A stretch of DNA of 64,000 nt. It comes from Myxococcus xanthus (GTDB lineage Bacteria; Myxococcota; Myxococcia; Myxococcales; Myxococcaceae). Every line of letters begins with the position of its first letter. The first letter of the stretch is position 1. Under the pieces are notes generated by a model. It saw nothing but the letters and a program-made list of their open reading frames with translations. It was not told the origin of the DNA and made no database searches. A program made the position numbers and the translations under genes. Positions 51,744-59,862 of this stretch are shown piece after piece. The stretch is from NCBI RefSeq assembly GCF_006402735.1, contig NZ_CP017174.1, positions 6,428,001-6,492,000 of the forward strand, given 5' to 3'.

Positions 51744-52916
51744 CTACTTGGGCGCCTCGATGAGGGCGGCGAAGCCCATGCCGCCGCCGATGCACATGGA
51801 GACAACGCCGTAGCGGCCGTTGCGGCGCTTCAGCTCGCGCAGGATGGTGGCCACCATGCGCGCGCCGGAGACGCCCAGCGGGTGACCCAGGGCGATGGCG
51901 CCGCCGTTGGGGTTCACCTTGTCGGCGGGGATGCCCAGCTCGCGCACGCAGTACAGCGCCTGCGCGCCGAAGGCCTCGTTCAGCTCGAAGACGTCGATGT
52001 CCTCGACCTTGAGCTTGTTCTTCTCCAGCAGCTTGCGGACTGCGGGAACCGGGCCGATGCCCATGATGTCCGGGGGCACGCCCGCCACCGCGGCGTCCAC
52101 GAAGTAGCCCAGCGGCTTGACGCCCAGCTCCTTCGCCTTGGCCTCGCTCATCACCACCGCGGCGGCGGCGCCGTCCGTCAGCGGCGACGCGTTGCCGGCC
52201 GTCACCACGCCCTTGGGGTTGAAGGCCGGGCGCAGCTTGGCCAGGCCCTCCTGCGTGGTCTCCGGGCGCAGGATGGTGTCCACCGTGACAGTGACGTTCT
52301 GCGCCACGCCGTCGTCGTCGTAGTACGTCGTGGTGACGGGGACGATCTCCTCCTTGAACTTGCCCTGCTCGCGCGCGGTGGCGGCACGGCGCTGGCTCTC
52401 GGCGGCGAACTTGTCCGAGTCCTCACGCGACACGCCGTAGCGCGACGCGATGTTCTCCGCGGTGGCGCCCATGGAGGTGTAGATCTCCGGCAGACGCTCC
52501 ATGGCCTCGGGGTTGGCGCTCGCCTTGTTGCCGCCCATGGGGACCATCGTCATGGACTCGGTGCCACCACCGATGCCCACGTCGTACATGCCCGCCTGGA
52601 TGGCCTGGGCCACCTGGGCGATGGCCTGCGAACCGGAGGAACAGAACCGGTTGATGGTCATCGCGGGCACCGTGACGGGCAGGCCCGCCAGCAGCGTGGC
52701 CACGCGGGCCACGTTCATGCCCTGCTCGGCCTCCGGCATGGCACAGCCCAGGACGACGTCACCGATGTCCTCCGGCTTCAGGCCGGGGACCTGGGCAACC
52801 GCCTCCTTGATGGCGATGGCGGCCAGGGTATCCGGCCGGGTGTCCTTGAACTCTCCCTTGTGGGCGCGGGTGAAGGGCGTGCGGACCGCGCTGGCAATCA
52901 CGACTCGACCAGCCAT
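51744..52916 (-). CDS. fadA: Acetyl-CoA acyltransferase / thiolase (FadA-type)
   Basis: A 390-residue protein from ATG 52916, with AGGAGA upstream. The acylated cysteine is in NRFCSSGSQAIAQVAQAIQ near residue 89. The C-terminal catalytic blocks are FELNEAFGAQALYCVRELG, NPNGGAIALGHPLGVSGARM and VVSMCIGGGMGFA (second Cys). The enzyme cleaves 3-ketoacyl-CoA in beta-oxidation. It lies 79 bp downstream of the multifunctional FadB/FadN-type gene on the same strand, forming a two-gene fatty acid degradation operon in the same gene order as yusL-yusK of Bacillus. Confidence 0.94.
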   Translation of the reverse strand: MAGRVVIASAVRTPFTRAHKGEFKDTRPDTLAAIAIKEAVAQVPGLKPEDIGDVVLGCAMPEAEQGMNVARVATLLAGLPVTVPAMTINRFCSSGSQAIAQVAQAIQAGMYDVGIGGGTESMTMVPMGGNKASANPEAMERLPEIYTSMGATAENIASRYGVSREDSDKFAAESQRRAATAREQGKFKEEIVPVTTTYYDDDGVAQNVTVTVDTILRPETTQEGLAKLRPAFNPKGVVTAGNASPLTDGAAAAVVMSEAKAKELGVKPLGYFVDAAVAGVPPDIMGIGPVPAVRKLLEKNKLKVEDIDVFELNEAFGAQALYCVRELGIPADKVNPNGGAIALGHPLGVSGARMVATILRELKRRNGRYGVVSMCIGGGMGFAALIEAPK

Positions 52917-52995
52917 TTTGATGTCTCCTTGCCCGGGGGGCACCCGGGCATTCAGCGAATCTCAGGTTCAGTAGCCTATGGATACTGGCCGGCCG

Positions 52996-55374
52996 TCAGT
53001 TCCGCAGCGGCTTGCCCTTCTCGATCATGTGCTGCAGGCGGTCCTGGGTCTTCTCCTCGCCGCACAGGCTCAGGAAGGCCTCCGCCTCCAGCTCCAGCAA
53101 GCGCTCTTCCGTCACGAGCAGCGACGGGCTGGTGTTGCCACCCGTCAGCACCTTCGCCAGCTTCTGGGCGATCTTCCGGTCGTGCGCGCTCACCTGGCCG
53201 TTGAGCTCCATGTCGTAGAGCATCATGTCGATGGTGGCCGCGCCGCTGGTGCCCGGCAGGCGGAAGCGCGTGGGACGGGGCGCCTTGAAGCCGGCGTCCG
53301 CCATGCCCAGCACGCGGGCCTTCGCGTCGGACAGCAGGAAGTCCCGGTTGGCGCTGATGCCATCCGAGTGCGTCAGGAAGCCCGCCTCACGGGCCTCCTC
53401 GGCGCTGGTGGCGACCTTCGCCATGCCGATGGTGAGGAAGATCTTCTTCAGGAAGGGGAAGAAGTCGAAGTCCTTGTCCGTGCCGAACGGGCCGTACACG
53501 TTGCGCAGCAGCTGCATGTTGCCGCCGCCGCCCGGGATGAGGCCCACGCCCACTTCCACCAGGCCCATGTACAGCTCGGCGCTGGCCTGGATGGCGTTGC
53601 CACCCATCGTCACCTCGGCGCCGCCGCCGAGCGTGAGGTTGAAGGGCGCCGTCACCACCGGCACCGGGCTGTAGCGCATGCGCTGGTTCACGGCCTGGAA
53701 GCCCGTCACCAGCTTGCGGATGGACTCGAACTCGCCGCTCTTGGCCGCCCACAGCAGCGCCACGATGTTCGCGCCCGCGGAGAAGTTGGACCCGTCGTTA
53801 CCGATGACGAGGCCCTTGTGATTCTTCTCCGTCTCGTCCAGCGCGGTGTTCATCATCTCGATGATCTGGTCATCGATGGAGTTCATCTTGGTGTGGAACT
53901 CGAGCAGCGTCGCGCCGTCGCCCAAATCCCACAGCGTGGCCCCGTCGTTGCCGGCGATCTTCTTGTTGCCGCGCTTGAGGTACTCCACGCGCTGCGTGCG
54001 GGCGTTCTCCGGCACCACCTTCACGGACTTGGACGGGATGTCCCAGTACGTGTCCTTGCCGTTCTCCACGCCGTAGAAGGACGTGCGGCCCGCGGCCAGC
54101 ATCTCCTCCACCCACGCGGCCGGCTTCAGGCCCAGGGCCTTCATCCGCTCCACGCCCTTCTTCACGCCGTAGGCGTCCCAGACCTCGAAGGGCCCCAAGT
54201 CCCAGCCGAAGCCCCAGCGCACGCCGCGGTCCACGTTGACCACGTCGTCGGCGATCTCCGGGATGCGGCGGCTGGTGTAGGCCAGCACGTCCAGGGTGAC
54301 GCCCTCGGCGAACTTCGCCGCCTTGTCCTCGGCGTTCATCACGGAGGCCACGCGCTCACGCACGTCCTCGATGTCACGCGCGGCGCCTAGCGACTCGTAG
54401 CGCACCTTCGCCTGCGGCCGGTACTCCAGCGTCTTCAGGTCGAGCGCGAGGATCTCCTTGCCCTGCTTCTTGTAGAAGCCGCCGCCGCTCTTGTCGCCCA
54501 GCATGCCCTTCTCCACCATCTTCTGGAGGAAGGCGGGGCTCGCGAACACCTCACGCTCTTCGTCGTGCGTCAGCGTGTCGTAACAGTTCTTCGCCACGTG
54601 GGTGAACGTGTCCAGGCCCACGATGTCCGCGGTGCGGAAGACGGCGGACTTGGGACGGCCCATGGCCGGGCCGAAAATCTTGTCCACCTCTTCGATGGAC
54701 AGCTCCGCCTTGTCCATGGCGGCGATGGTCCGCATCATCCCGTACACGCCAATGCGGTTCGCGATGAAGTTGGTGGTGTCCTTGCCGTAGACGATGCCCT
54801 TGCCCAGCACCTCTTCGCCAAAGCGGTGCAGCGTCTTGAGCACCTCCGGGGAGGTCTCCTTGCCGGCCACCAGCTCCAGCAGCTTCATGTAGCGGACGGG
54901 GTTGAAGAAGTGCGTGACGAGGAAGTTCTTCTTGAACTCCGCGCCGCGGCCCTCGGTCATGCCCACAATCGACATGCCGGAGGTGTTGGAGGACACGATG
55001 GTGCCCGGGCGGATGAGCTTCTCCACCTTGGCGAACAGGTCCTGTTTGATCTTCAGGTCCTCCTTCACCACCTCCACCACCCAGTCGCACTCGGCGATGC
55101 GGTGCAGGTCGTCCTCGAAGTTGCCCACCTCGATGTTGGTGAAGACCTCACCGGAGACGATGGGGCTCGGCTTCTGCTTGCGCAGGTTGGCCAGCGCGCC
55201 CTGGGCGAACTTGTTGCGAAACGCCTTCGAGGAGGTGTCCTCGCCCGGCGCGGCCTTGGGCGGAACGATGTCCAGGAGGAGCGCACGCACGCCCGAGTTG
55301 GCCAGGTGCGCGGCGATGCCGCTGCCCATTACTCCGGCGCCCAGCACAGCCACTTTGCGGATCCGCGTCGTCAT
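52996..55374 (-). CDS. 3-hydroxyacyl-CoA dehydrogenase / enoyl-CoA hydratase fusion (FadN/YusL type)
   Basis: A 792-residue protein from ATG 55374, with AGGGAG upstream. Domain order is dehydrogenase first: VAVLGAGVMGSGIAAHLANS (NAD loop) at residues 8-27, LVTHFFNPVRYMKLLELVAG near residue 150 and DKSGGGFYKK near residue 310. The crotonase part comes second: NDGSNFSAGANIVALLWAAK near residue 535 and GLVEVGVGLIPGGGGNMQLL near residue 605. E. coli FadB has the reverse order, so this is the FadN/YusL architecture. It catalyses hydration and dehydrogenation in beta-oxidation. With the thiolase it completes the cycle except for the acyl-CoA dehydrogenase. Confidence 0.93.
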   Translation of the reverse strand: MTTRIRKVAVLGAGVMGSGIAAHLANSGVRALLLDIVPPKAAPGEDTSSKAFRNKFAQGALANLRKQKPSPIVSGEVFTNIEVGNFEDDLHRIAECDWVVEVVKEDLKIKQDLFAKVEKLIRPGTIVSSNTSGMSIVGMTEGRGAEFKKNFLVTHFFNPVRYMKLLELVAGKETSPEVLKTLHRFGEEVLGKGIVYGKDTTNFIANRIGVYGMMRTIAAMDKAELSIEEVDKIFGPAMGRPKSAVFRTADIVGLDTFTHVAKNCYDTLTHDEEREVFASPAFLQKMVEKGMLGDKSGGGFYKKQGKEILALDLKTLEYRPQAKVRYESLGAARDIEDVRERVASVMNAEDKAAKFAEGVTLDVLAYTSRRIPEIADDVVNVDRGVRWGFGWDLGPFEVWDAYGVKKGVERMKALGLKPAAWVEEMLAAGRTSFYGVENGKDTYWDIPSKSVKVVPENARTQRVEYLKRGNKKIAGNDGATLWDLGDGATLLEFHTKMNSIDDQIIEMMNTALDETEKNHKGLVIGNDGSNFSAGANIVALLWAAKSGEFESIRKLVTGFQAVNQRMRYSPVPVVTAPFNLTLGGGAEVTMGGNAIQASAELYMGLVEVGVGLIPGGGGNMQLLRNVYGPFGTDKDFDFFPFLKKIFLTIGMAKVATSAEEAREAGFLTHSDGISANRDFLLSDAKARVLGMADAGFKAPRPTRFRLPGTSGAATIDMMLYDMELNGQVSAHDRKIAQKLAKVLTGGNTSPSLLVTEERLLELEAEAFLSLCGEEKTQDRLQHMIEKGKPLRN

Positions 55375-55501
55375 GTGGAAAAGGCTCCCTGTTGGGAAGG
55401 AGGGGATTGCACAAATGTAGGCGATTGACCCGAAAGTCAATCGGATCGGACGGCCAGGGCGCTCGCCACAAGAGGACAAGCCGACTAGATACCGGCCCTC
55501 C

Positions 55502-57256
55502 ATGGCTCGCCTAGACCCGCACTCGTACAACGACAGCACGCAGCCTGAGACGGAAACCCTGGACTGGAGGGCCCGCGTCGATTTCAAGACGCAGCGGCTC
55601 CACGCGGAGGTCACCCACACCCTCAAGGAAGCCTCGGCCGGGCCGCTGGACCTGGATACCCGGGATTTGGAAATCCGTGACGTCGTCGACGCCGCGGGTC
55701 GCCCCTTGCCCTACATCCTCTCCCCTTCCGAGCCGATTCTCGGCAGCCGGCTGCGCATCGAGCTGCCGGTGGGGCTGCGGCAATTCACCGTGCGCTACCG
55801 CACGGCTCCGCACGCCAGCGCGCTCCAGTGGCTGACGCCCTCCCAGACAGCCGGGGGGCAACACCCCTTCCTCTATAGCCAGTGCCAGGCCATCCACGCC
55901 CGAAGCGTGGTGCCGCTCCAAGACACGCCGCGCATCCGCATCCGCTACACCGCGTCGCTGCGGATTCCCAAGGCGCTCAAGGCCGTGATGGCCGCCAGCT
56001 TCCTGCGGCGCGACGAGCACGGCGTGGAGGCGGAGGAGCACTACGAGATGCCCCAGCCGGTGCCGCCGTACCTGCTGGCCTTCGCGGTGGGCAGCCTGGC
56101 GCCGAAGGAGCTGGGGCCGCGCTCGCGCGTGTGGGCGGAGCCGGAGTTGCTGGAGGACGCGGCGGAGGAGTTCTCCGGCGTGGACGACATGCTGCGCGCC
56201 GCGGAGTCGCTCTTCGGGCCCTATGACTGGGAGCGGTTCGACCTGCTCACCATGCCGCCCTCGTTCCCCTACGGTGGCATGGAGAACCCGCGACTGACAT
56301 TCCTCACGCCCACGCTCATCACCGGGGACAAGAGCCTCGTCAACGTGGTGGCGCATGAGCTGGCGCACTCGTGGACGGGCAACCTGGTGACGAATGCTTC
56401 GGCGGAGCACTTCTGGCTCAACGAAGGCTTCACCGTCTTCGCCGAGCGCCGCATCCTGGAGGCCCTGGCCGGTCCGGAAGTGTCGGCGCTGCACGGCGCG
56501 CTGGGCCGCCGCGCGCTGGACTCCGCGCTGCAGCACTTCCGCGCGCACCCGCAGCTGACGTCGCTGCGCACCCACCTGGCCGGCGTGGACCCGGACGAGG
56601 CCTTCTCCCAGATTCCCTACGAGAAGGGCTACCTGCTGCTGCGCGCCATGGAGGACGCGGCCGGTCGGCCCGCCTTCGACGAGTTCCTCCGCCGCTACCT
56701 GGCCACCTACCGCTTCCGCGCGCTCACCACCGAGGAGTTCGTCGCCTTCGCGGAGAAGGAGCTGCCCGGAGTGCTGACCAAGGTGGACGCGGAGGCGTAC
56801 CTGCACCGGCCCGGCGTGCCCCCGGGGGCGCCGTCACCGCGCTCGCTGCGCTTGGAGGCCATGGACGCGCTCCGAGGCAAGGTGCCCACGCCGGAGCAGG
56901 CGAAGGACTGGACGCCGGCTGAGTGGCAGCTCTACCTGGAGTCACTACCCCAGGAGACGCCGCGGGACGTCTTCCAGCAGCTCGACGCGCGCTTCAGCCT
57001 CACCCAGAGCCGCAACTCGGAGGTGCTGGTGGCGTGGCTGGTGTCGGCGCTGCGCGCGGACTGGGAGCCGGCCGTGTCCCGCACCGAGACGTTCCTCGGC
57101 GAGGTGGGCCGGATGAAGTACCTCAAGCCGCTATACGGGGTGCTCTCCGCGTCGCACACGCACCGGAGCCTGGCGCGCGCGCTCTTCAAGAAGCATGGGG
57201 AGCGCTACCACCCCATCGCCCGTCAGGGCGTGGAGCTCATCCTGTCGCGCGCCTGA
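55502..57256 (+). CDS. M1-family zinc metallopeptidase (aminopeptidase)
   Basis: A 584-residue protein from ATG 55502. The exopeptidase motif FPYGGMENPRLTFLTP near residue 257 and the zinc site VVAHELAHSWTGNL with the downstream Glu in HFWLNEGFTVFAERRILEAL near residue 300 are complete. The N-terminal domain is a beta-saddle (LDLDTRDLEIRDVVDAAGRP), and the C-terminal half is helical, most like leukotriene-A4 hydrolase or aminopeptidase B. No signal peptide is visible, so it is probably cytosolic. It should remove N-terminal residues from peptides. The fadN-type gene diverges 127 bp upstream. Confidence 0.92.
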   Translation: MARLDPHSYNDSTQPETETLDWRARVDFKTQRLHAEVTHTLKEASAGPLDLDTRDLEIRDVVDAAGRPLPYILSPSEPILGSRLRIELPVGLRQFTVRYRTAPHASALQWLTPSQTAGGQHPFLYSQCQAIHARSVVPLQDTPRIRIRYTASLRIPKALKAVMAASFLRRDEHGVEAEEHYEMPQPVPPYLLAFAVGSLAPKELGPRSRVWAEPELLEDAAEEFSGVDDMLRAAESLFGPYDWERFDLLTMPPSFPYGGMENPRLTFLTPTLITGDKSLVNVVAHELAHSWTGNLVTNASAEHFWLNEGFTVFAERRILEALAGPEVSALHGALGRRALDSALQHFRAHPQLTSLRTHLAGVDPDEAFSQIPYEKGYLLLRAMEDAAGRPAFDEFLRRYLATYRFRALTTEEFVAFAEKELPGVLTKVDAEAYLHRPGVPPGAPSPRSLRLEAMDALRGKVPTPEQAKDWTPAEWQLYLESLPQETPRDVFQQLDARFSLTQSRNSEVLVAWLVSALRADWEPAVSRTETFLGEVGRMKYLKPLYGVLSASHTHRSLARALFKKHGERYHPIARQGVELILSRA

Positions 57257-57266
57257 GTGCGCGCGA
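57245..57266. terminator. Hairpin between convergent peptidase and methyltransferase genes
   Basis: TCGCGCGC (57245-57252) and GCGCGCGA (57259-57266) form a perfect 8-bp stem with the loop CTGAGT, which includes the TGA stop codon of the M1 peptidase. It lies 11 bp from the stop of the convergent DNA methyltransferase gene. Confidence 0.55.
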
Positions 57267-57277
57267 GCAGGACGGGA

Positions 57278-58162
57278 CTACTTCGACGCCGCCGCGTTCA
57301 GGCGCTTCTCCGACAGGGCGAGGTACTTCTCGTCCATGTCGATGCCCACGTAGCGGTGGCCCAGCTTGAGGGCCGCCACGCCCGAGGTGCCGCTGCCGTT
57401 GAAGGGGTCCAGCACCAGCGCGTCCGGGGGGCAGCTCGCCTCCAGGATGCGCTCCAGCAGCGCCACCGGCTTCTGCGTGGGGTGGCTGCCGAAGGCCTTC
57501 TCCTCGCCGCCGCGCGGGACGGTGAGCGTCCACAGCCGGCCCTCGCCGTCCGCCGTCAGCTCGGCGTCACCAGAGGGCGGCAGCACCCACGCGTCGCGCA
57601 TCTGCTTGCCGCCGTTCTCCGCCTTCATGCGCGAGTAGTTGAACGTGTGCTGCAACTTGCCGCCGGACTTCGGCGAAGCCCAGATGAGCAACTCCGTGGA
57701 GTGCGTGAAGTAGCGGCACGCCAGGTTGGGGCTCGCGTTGGGCTTGAACCAGGTGACGGTGTTGAGCAGCTTGTAGCCGAGCTTCTGCATCGCGAAGCCG
57801 ACGTTGAAGATGACGTGCTGGGTGCCGCTCACCCACAGCGTGCCGGTGGGCTTGAGCAGGCGCTGGCAGGCCGCGAGCCACTCGGTGGTGAACTTGTGGT
57901 CCTCCTCCACGCCGCGCGACACGTCCCAGCCGCCCTTGGCCACCGAGGCGCGCTTGCCGCCCTTGCAGGTGAAGCCGCCGTTGGAGAGGAAGTACGGCGG
58001 GTCGGCGAAAATCATGTCGAACGTCTGGGGCTCGAACTGCGACATCAGCTCCAGGCTGTCGCCGTGCAGCAGCGTATAGGCCTCCCCTTTCGCGTAGACG
58101 CTCTCGTTGAGCGAACGGCGGACGACTTTCAGGGAAGGGGCTGCTGCAGCGTGCGCGGACAT
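57278..58162 (-). CDS. Orphan site-specific DNA methyltransferase (N4-cytosine or N6-adenine, beta class)
   Basis: A 294-residue protein from ATG 58162. The catalytic motif DMIFADPPYFLSNGG comes first (near residue 50), and the SAM-binding motif VLDPFNGSGTSGVAALKLG last (near residue 250), the beta-class order. The text between contains GTLWVSGTQHVIFNVGFAMQ and AFGSHPTQKPVALLERIL, as in M.DpnIIB/DpnA-like and solitary bacterial methyltransferases. DPPY is usual for N6-adenine, but N4-cytosine enzymes can also have it. No restriction endonuclease gene is next to it, so it is orphan, and a role in regulation or replication timing is likelier than defence. Confidence 0.87.
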   Translation of the reverse strand: MSAHAAAAPSLKVVRRSLNESVYAKGEAYTLLHGDSLELMSQFEPQTFDMIFADPPYFLSNGGFTCKGGKRASVAKGGWDVSRGVEEDHKFTTEWLAACQRLLKPTGTLWVSGTQHVIFNVGFAMQKLGYKLLNTVTWFKPNASPNLACRYFTHSTELLIWASPKSGGKLQHTFNYSRMKAENGGKQMRDAWVLPPSGDAELTADGEGRLWTLTVPRGGEEKAFGSHPTQKPVALLERILEASCPPDALVLDPFNGSGTSGVAALKLGHRYVGIDMDEKYLALSEKRLNAAASK

Positions 58163-58355
58163 CTCGCCTCCGTCGGACTCTTCGTCGTGGACGCGGCGGA
58201 CTGTGCGGTCGCTTCGGTGCTACGTCTAATTTCTGGCCTGTAGCACCCTGAAACTTGACGGGTGATTCAGGCCGTAGAAGCGCCGCGAGCAGGGCGGGAG
58301 CGCCTCTCGTGGAGGCCCTCCGACACCCTGCTCGACGGGTACTGCCTGGACTGTG

Positions 58356-58379
58356 GCGGGGCCCATGGAAGGCCCCCGC
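58356..58379 (-). terminator. Hairpin downstream of rpmE
   Basis: GCGGGGCC (58356-58363) pairs with GGCCCCCGC (58371-58379) with one bulged base, just 5 bp beyond the rpmE stop codon. It is GC-rich without a T-run. The rest of the 221-bp gap 58163-58383 shows no gene. Confidence 0.5.
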
Positions 58380-58383
58380 GGCC

Positions 58384-58605
58384 TTACGCCTTCTTGGCGG
58401 AGGTCGGCGACGCGCCGTACTTCTTGCGGAAGCGGTCGATGCGGCCGGCCGTGTCCACGAGCTTGTACTTGCCCGTGAAGAAGGGGTGGCAGTTCGAGCA
58501 GATTTCCACCGAGAACGAGCCGCGGGTGGACTTCGTCTCCACGACGTTGCCGCACATGCAGGTCACGCGGGACGGCGGGTAGACGGGATGGATTTCAGAC
58601 TTCAT
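58384..58605 (-). CDS. rpmE: 50S ribosomal protein L31
   Basis: A 73-residue protein from ATG 58605. The sequence KSEIHPVYPPSRVTCMCGNV, then SVEICSNCHPFFTGKYKLVD is L31. The C-x-C and C-x2-C pairs mark the zinc-binding (C+) form, which is replaced by a C- form under zinc starvation in many bacteria; no C- paralogue is in this window. The C-terminal tail (RFRKKYGASPTSAKKA) is normal. It stands alone, with the DNA methyltransferase gene beginning beyond the gap on the same strand. Confidence 0.95.
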   Translation of the reverse strand: MKSEIHPVYPPSRVTCMCGNVVETKSTRGSFSVEICSNCHPFFTGKYKLVDTAGRIDRFRKKYGASPTSAKKA

Positions 58606-58716
58606 GGCACGCTCCAGTATGCCTTGCCCCCACCCGCTGACGGGTAGGAGGTCCGGCGCTGAGGGATGGTCGGCGCTTATAATGGCGCTTGGACCGCTTC
58701 ACAAGGCCAGCACGGC

Positions 58717-59862
58717 TCAATGGGCCGCCGAGCCAGGAGGCTCGACGCGTTCCACCCATTTCTGGACGACCGGATCCGCCGGAACGTCACTGCCAAGCTG
58801 GATGTACGACAACAGATGCGTGCGCCCGGCGTCCGTTGCGCCGCCGGACAGCTCCTTCTGGTAGGCCGCACGCGAGGCTTCCAAGCGGGCAATCGTCGCC
58901 TCCAGGGGCTGTTTTTCCGCCGGGTCCTGGGTCCCCGCGAGCCGCGCCTTCGCACGGGTGAGGTTGCCTTCGAGCAGGCGCAGCTGCTGCCGCGTGCGCT
59001 CCTGCACGGAGGCGTCGGCGAAGCGGCCCGTCCCCTCCAACTGGAGCACCAGCTTCGCCAGCTCGCGGCCCCGGGCCCCGGAAGGAATCACCGTGGCCTG
59101 GGCCTGCCGCTGGGCGATGCCCTGCCCTCGGCCCTCGTGGGACTGCACCACGAAGTCCACGCCCTCCACCTGGTCGGCAAGCCGCAGCGCCTCGTCGTGG
59201 GGCACCGCCGCGAGCACGACCACCAGCTCCACCTTCGACTTCTCACGCAGGCGCTTCGCCTCGGCGGCCACGGCGGGCTGCACCGGCAGACCCTGCACCT
59301 GTTCCTGGGCCTGGCCCGGAACGGCCAGCCCCACCGGCGTGGGCCTGGTCATGGCGGGAGAGACGCCCACCACGCCCACCTTCACGCCGCCCACCGTCGT
59401 CACCAGCGACGCGAGGAACAGCAGCTTGCCCTGCGCGTCCACGAGGTTCGCCGACAGGAGCTTCAGCTTCGCCTGCCGCGTCTGCTTCCGGAGGAAGCCC
59501 ACGCCGAACCCGAGGTCGCGCGCGCCCACGGCCATGGCCGCGGTGCCCTGCGCGTCCATCTGCGACAGCACGAGCTCCGCGCGCGCCCGGGCATCCGGCG
59601 CCTGCGCGCTGTCCCGGCTCTTGAAGAGCGCATTGCCGGCGTCCAGCACGAGCACTGGCGCGCCCTGCTTGCGCTCCTTCTCAATCGCGACTTTTCGTCT
59701 GGCCAGACCGCCAGATGGATTGTGCCTTCAACCACAGGGGGCGACTTCGCCCCCATTGTCTCCGGTGAAGAGGAGGACAAGCTGCTTGGGCGCCGCGCCC
59801 GCCACCAGGGGCAGCAGGAGCAGCAGCGCCAGCGCGGCCAGCTTCACCGGACGCGGGCTCAC
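58717..59862 (-). CDS. Selenoprotein of the 5'-nucleotidase/metallophosphatase-like family (in-frame UGA = Sec45)
   Basis: The gene starts at GTG 59862, overlapping the upstream stop (GTGA), with signal peptide PVKLAALALLLLLPLVAGAA. It runs through an in-frame UGA at 59728-59730 to the stop at 58717, giving 381 residues. Around the UGA the product reads GEVAPCG-U-RHNPSGGLARR. Related phosphatase-like proteins have PCGC there with GGLARR following, so UGA replaces a Cys. A hairpin with loop GGUCUG lies 18 nt after the UGA. The downstream part continues the family (VLVLDAGNALFKS, GVVGVSP). The usual DxH and GHTH metal motifs are GDNGG and SHEGRG, so phosphatase activity is doubtful and a redox role for the Cys-Gly-Sec motif is suggested. 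Residues about 285-355 are coiled-coil-like. Ordinary annotation would start at 59655 and lose the N-terminus. Confidence 0.88.
59690..59730 (-). promoter_or_regulatory. Bacterial SECIS element with its UGA (Sec) codon
   Basis: On the minus strand the UGA (59730-59728) is followed by 12 nt and then TCTGGC (59715-59710), loop GGTCTG (59709-59704) and GCCAGA (59703-59698). The 6-bp stem is perfect. The apical loop begins with GGUCU, the element contacted by E. coli SelB in fdhF, and the first G of the loop lies 18 nt after UGA, the same distance as in fdhF as I recall that sequence. It recruits SelB-GTP with Sec-tRNA. Confidence 0.85.

Noticed and set aside
59463..59780. Reading the 59.7-kb region as a frameshifted or nonsense pseudogene
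   Set aside because: Both parts are in the same frame, only a single UGA separates them, it falls exactly at a family Cys, and a SECIS-like hairpin follows; recoding explains it better than decay.
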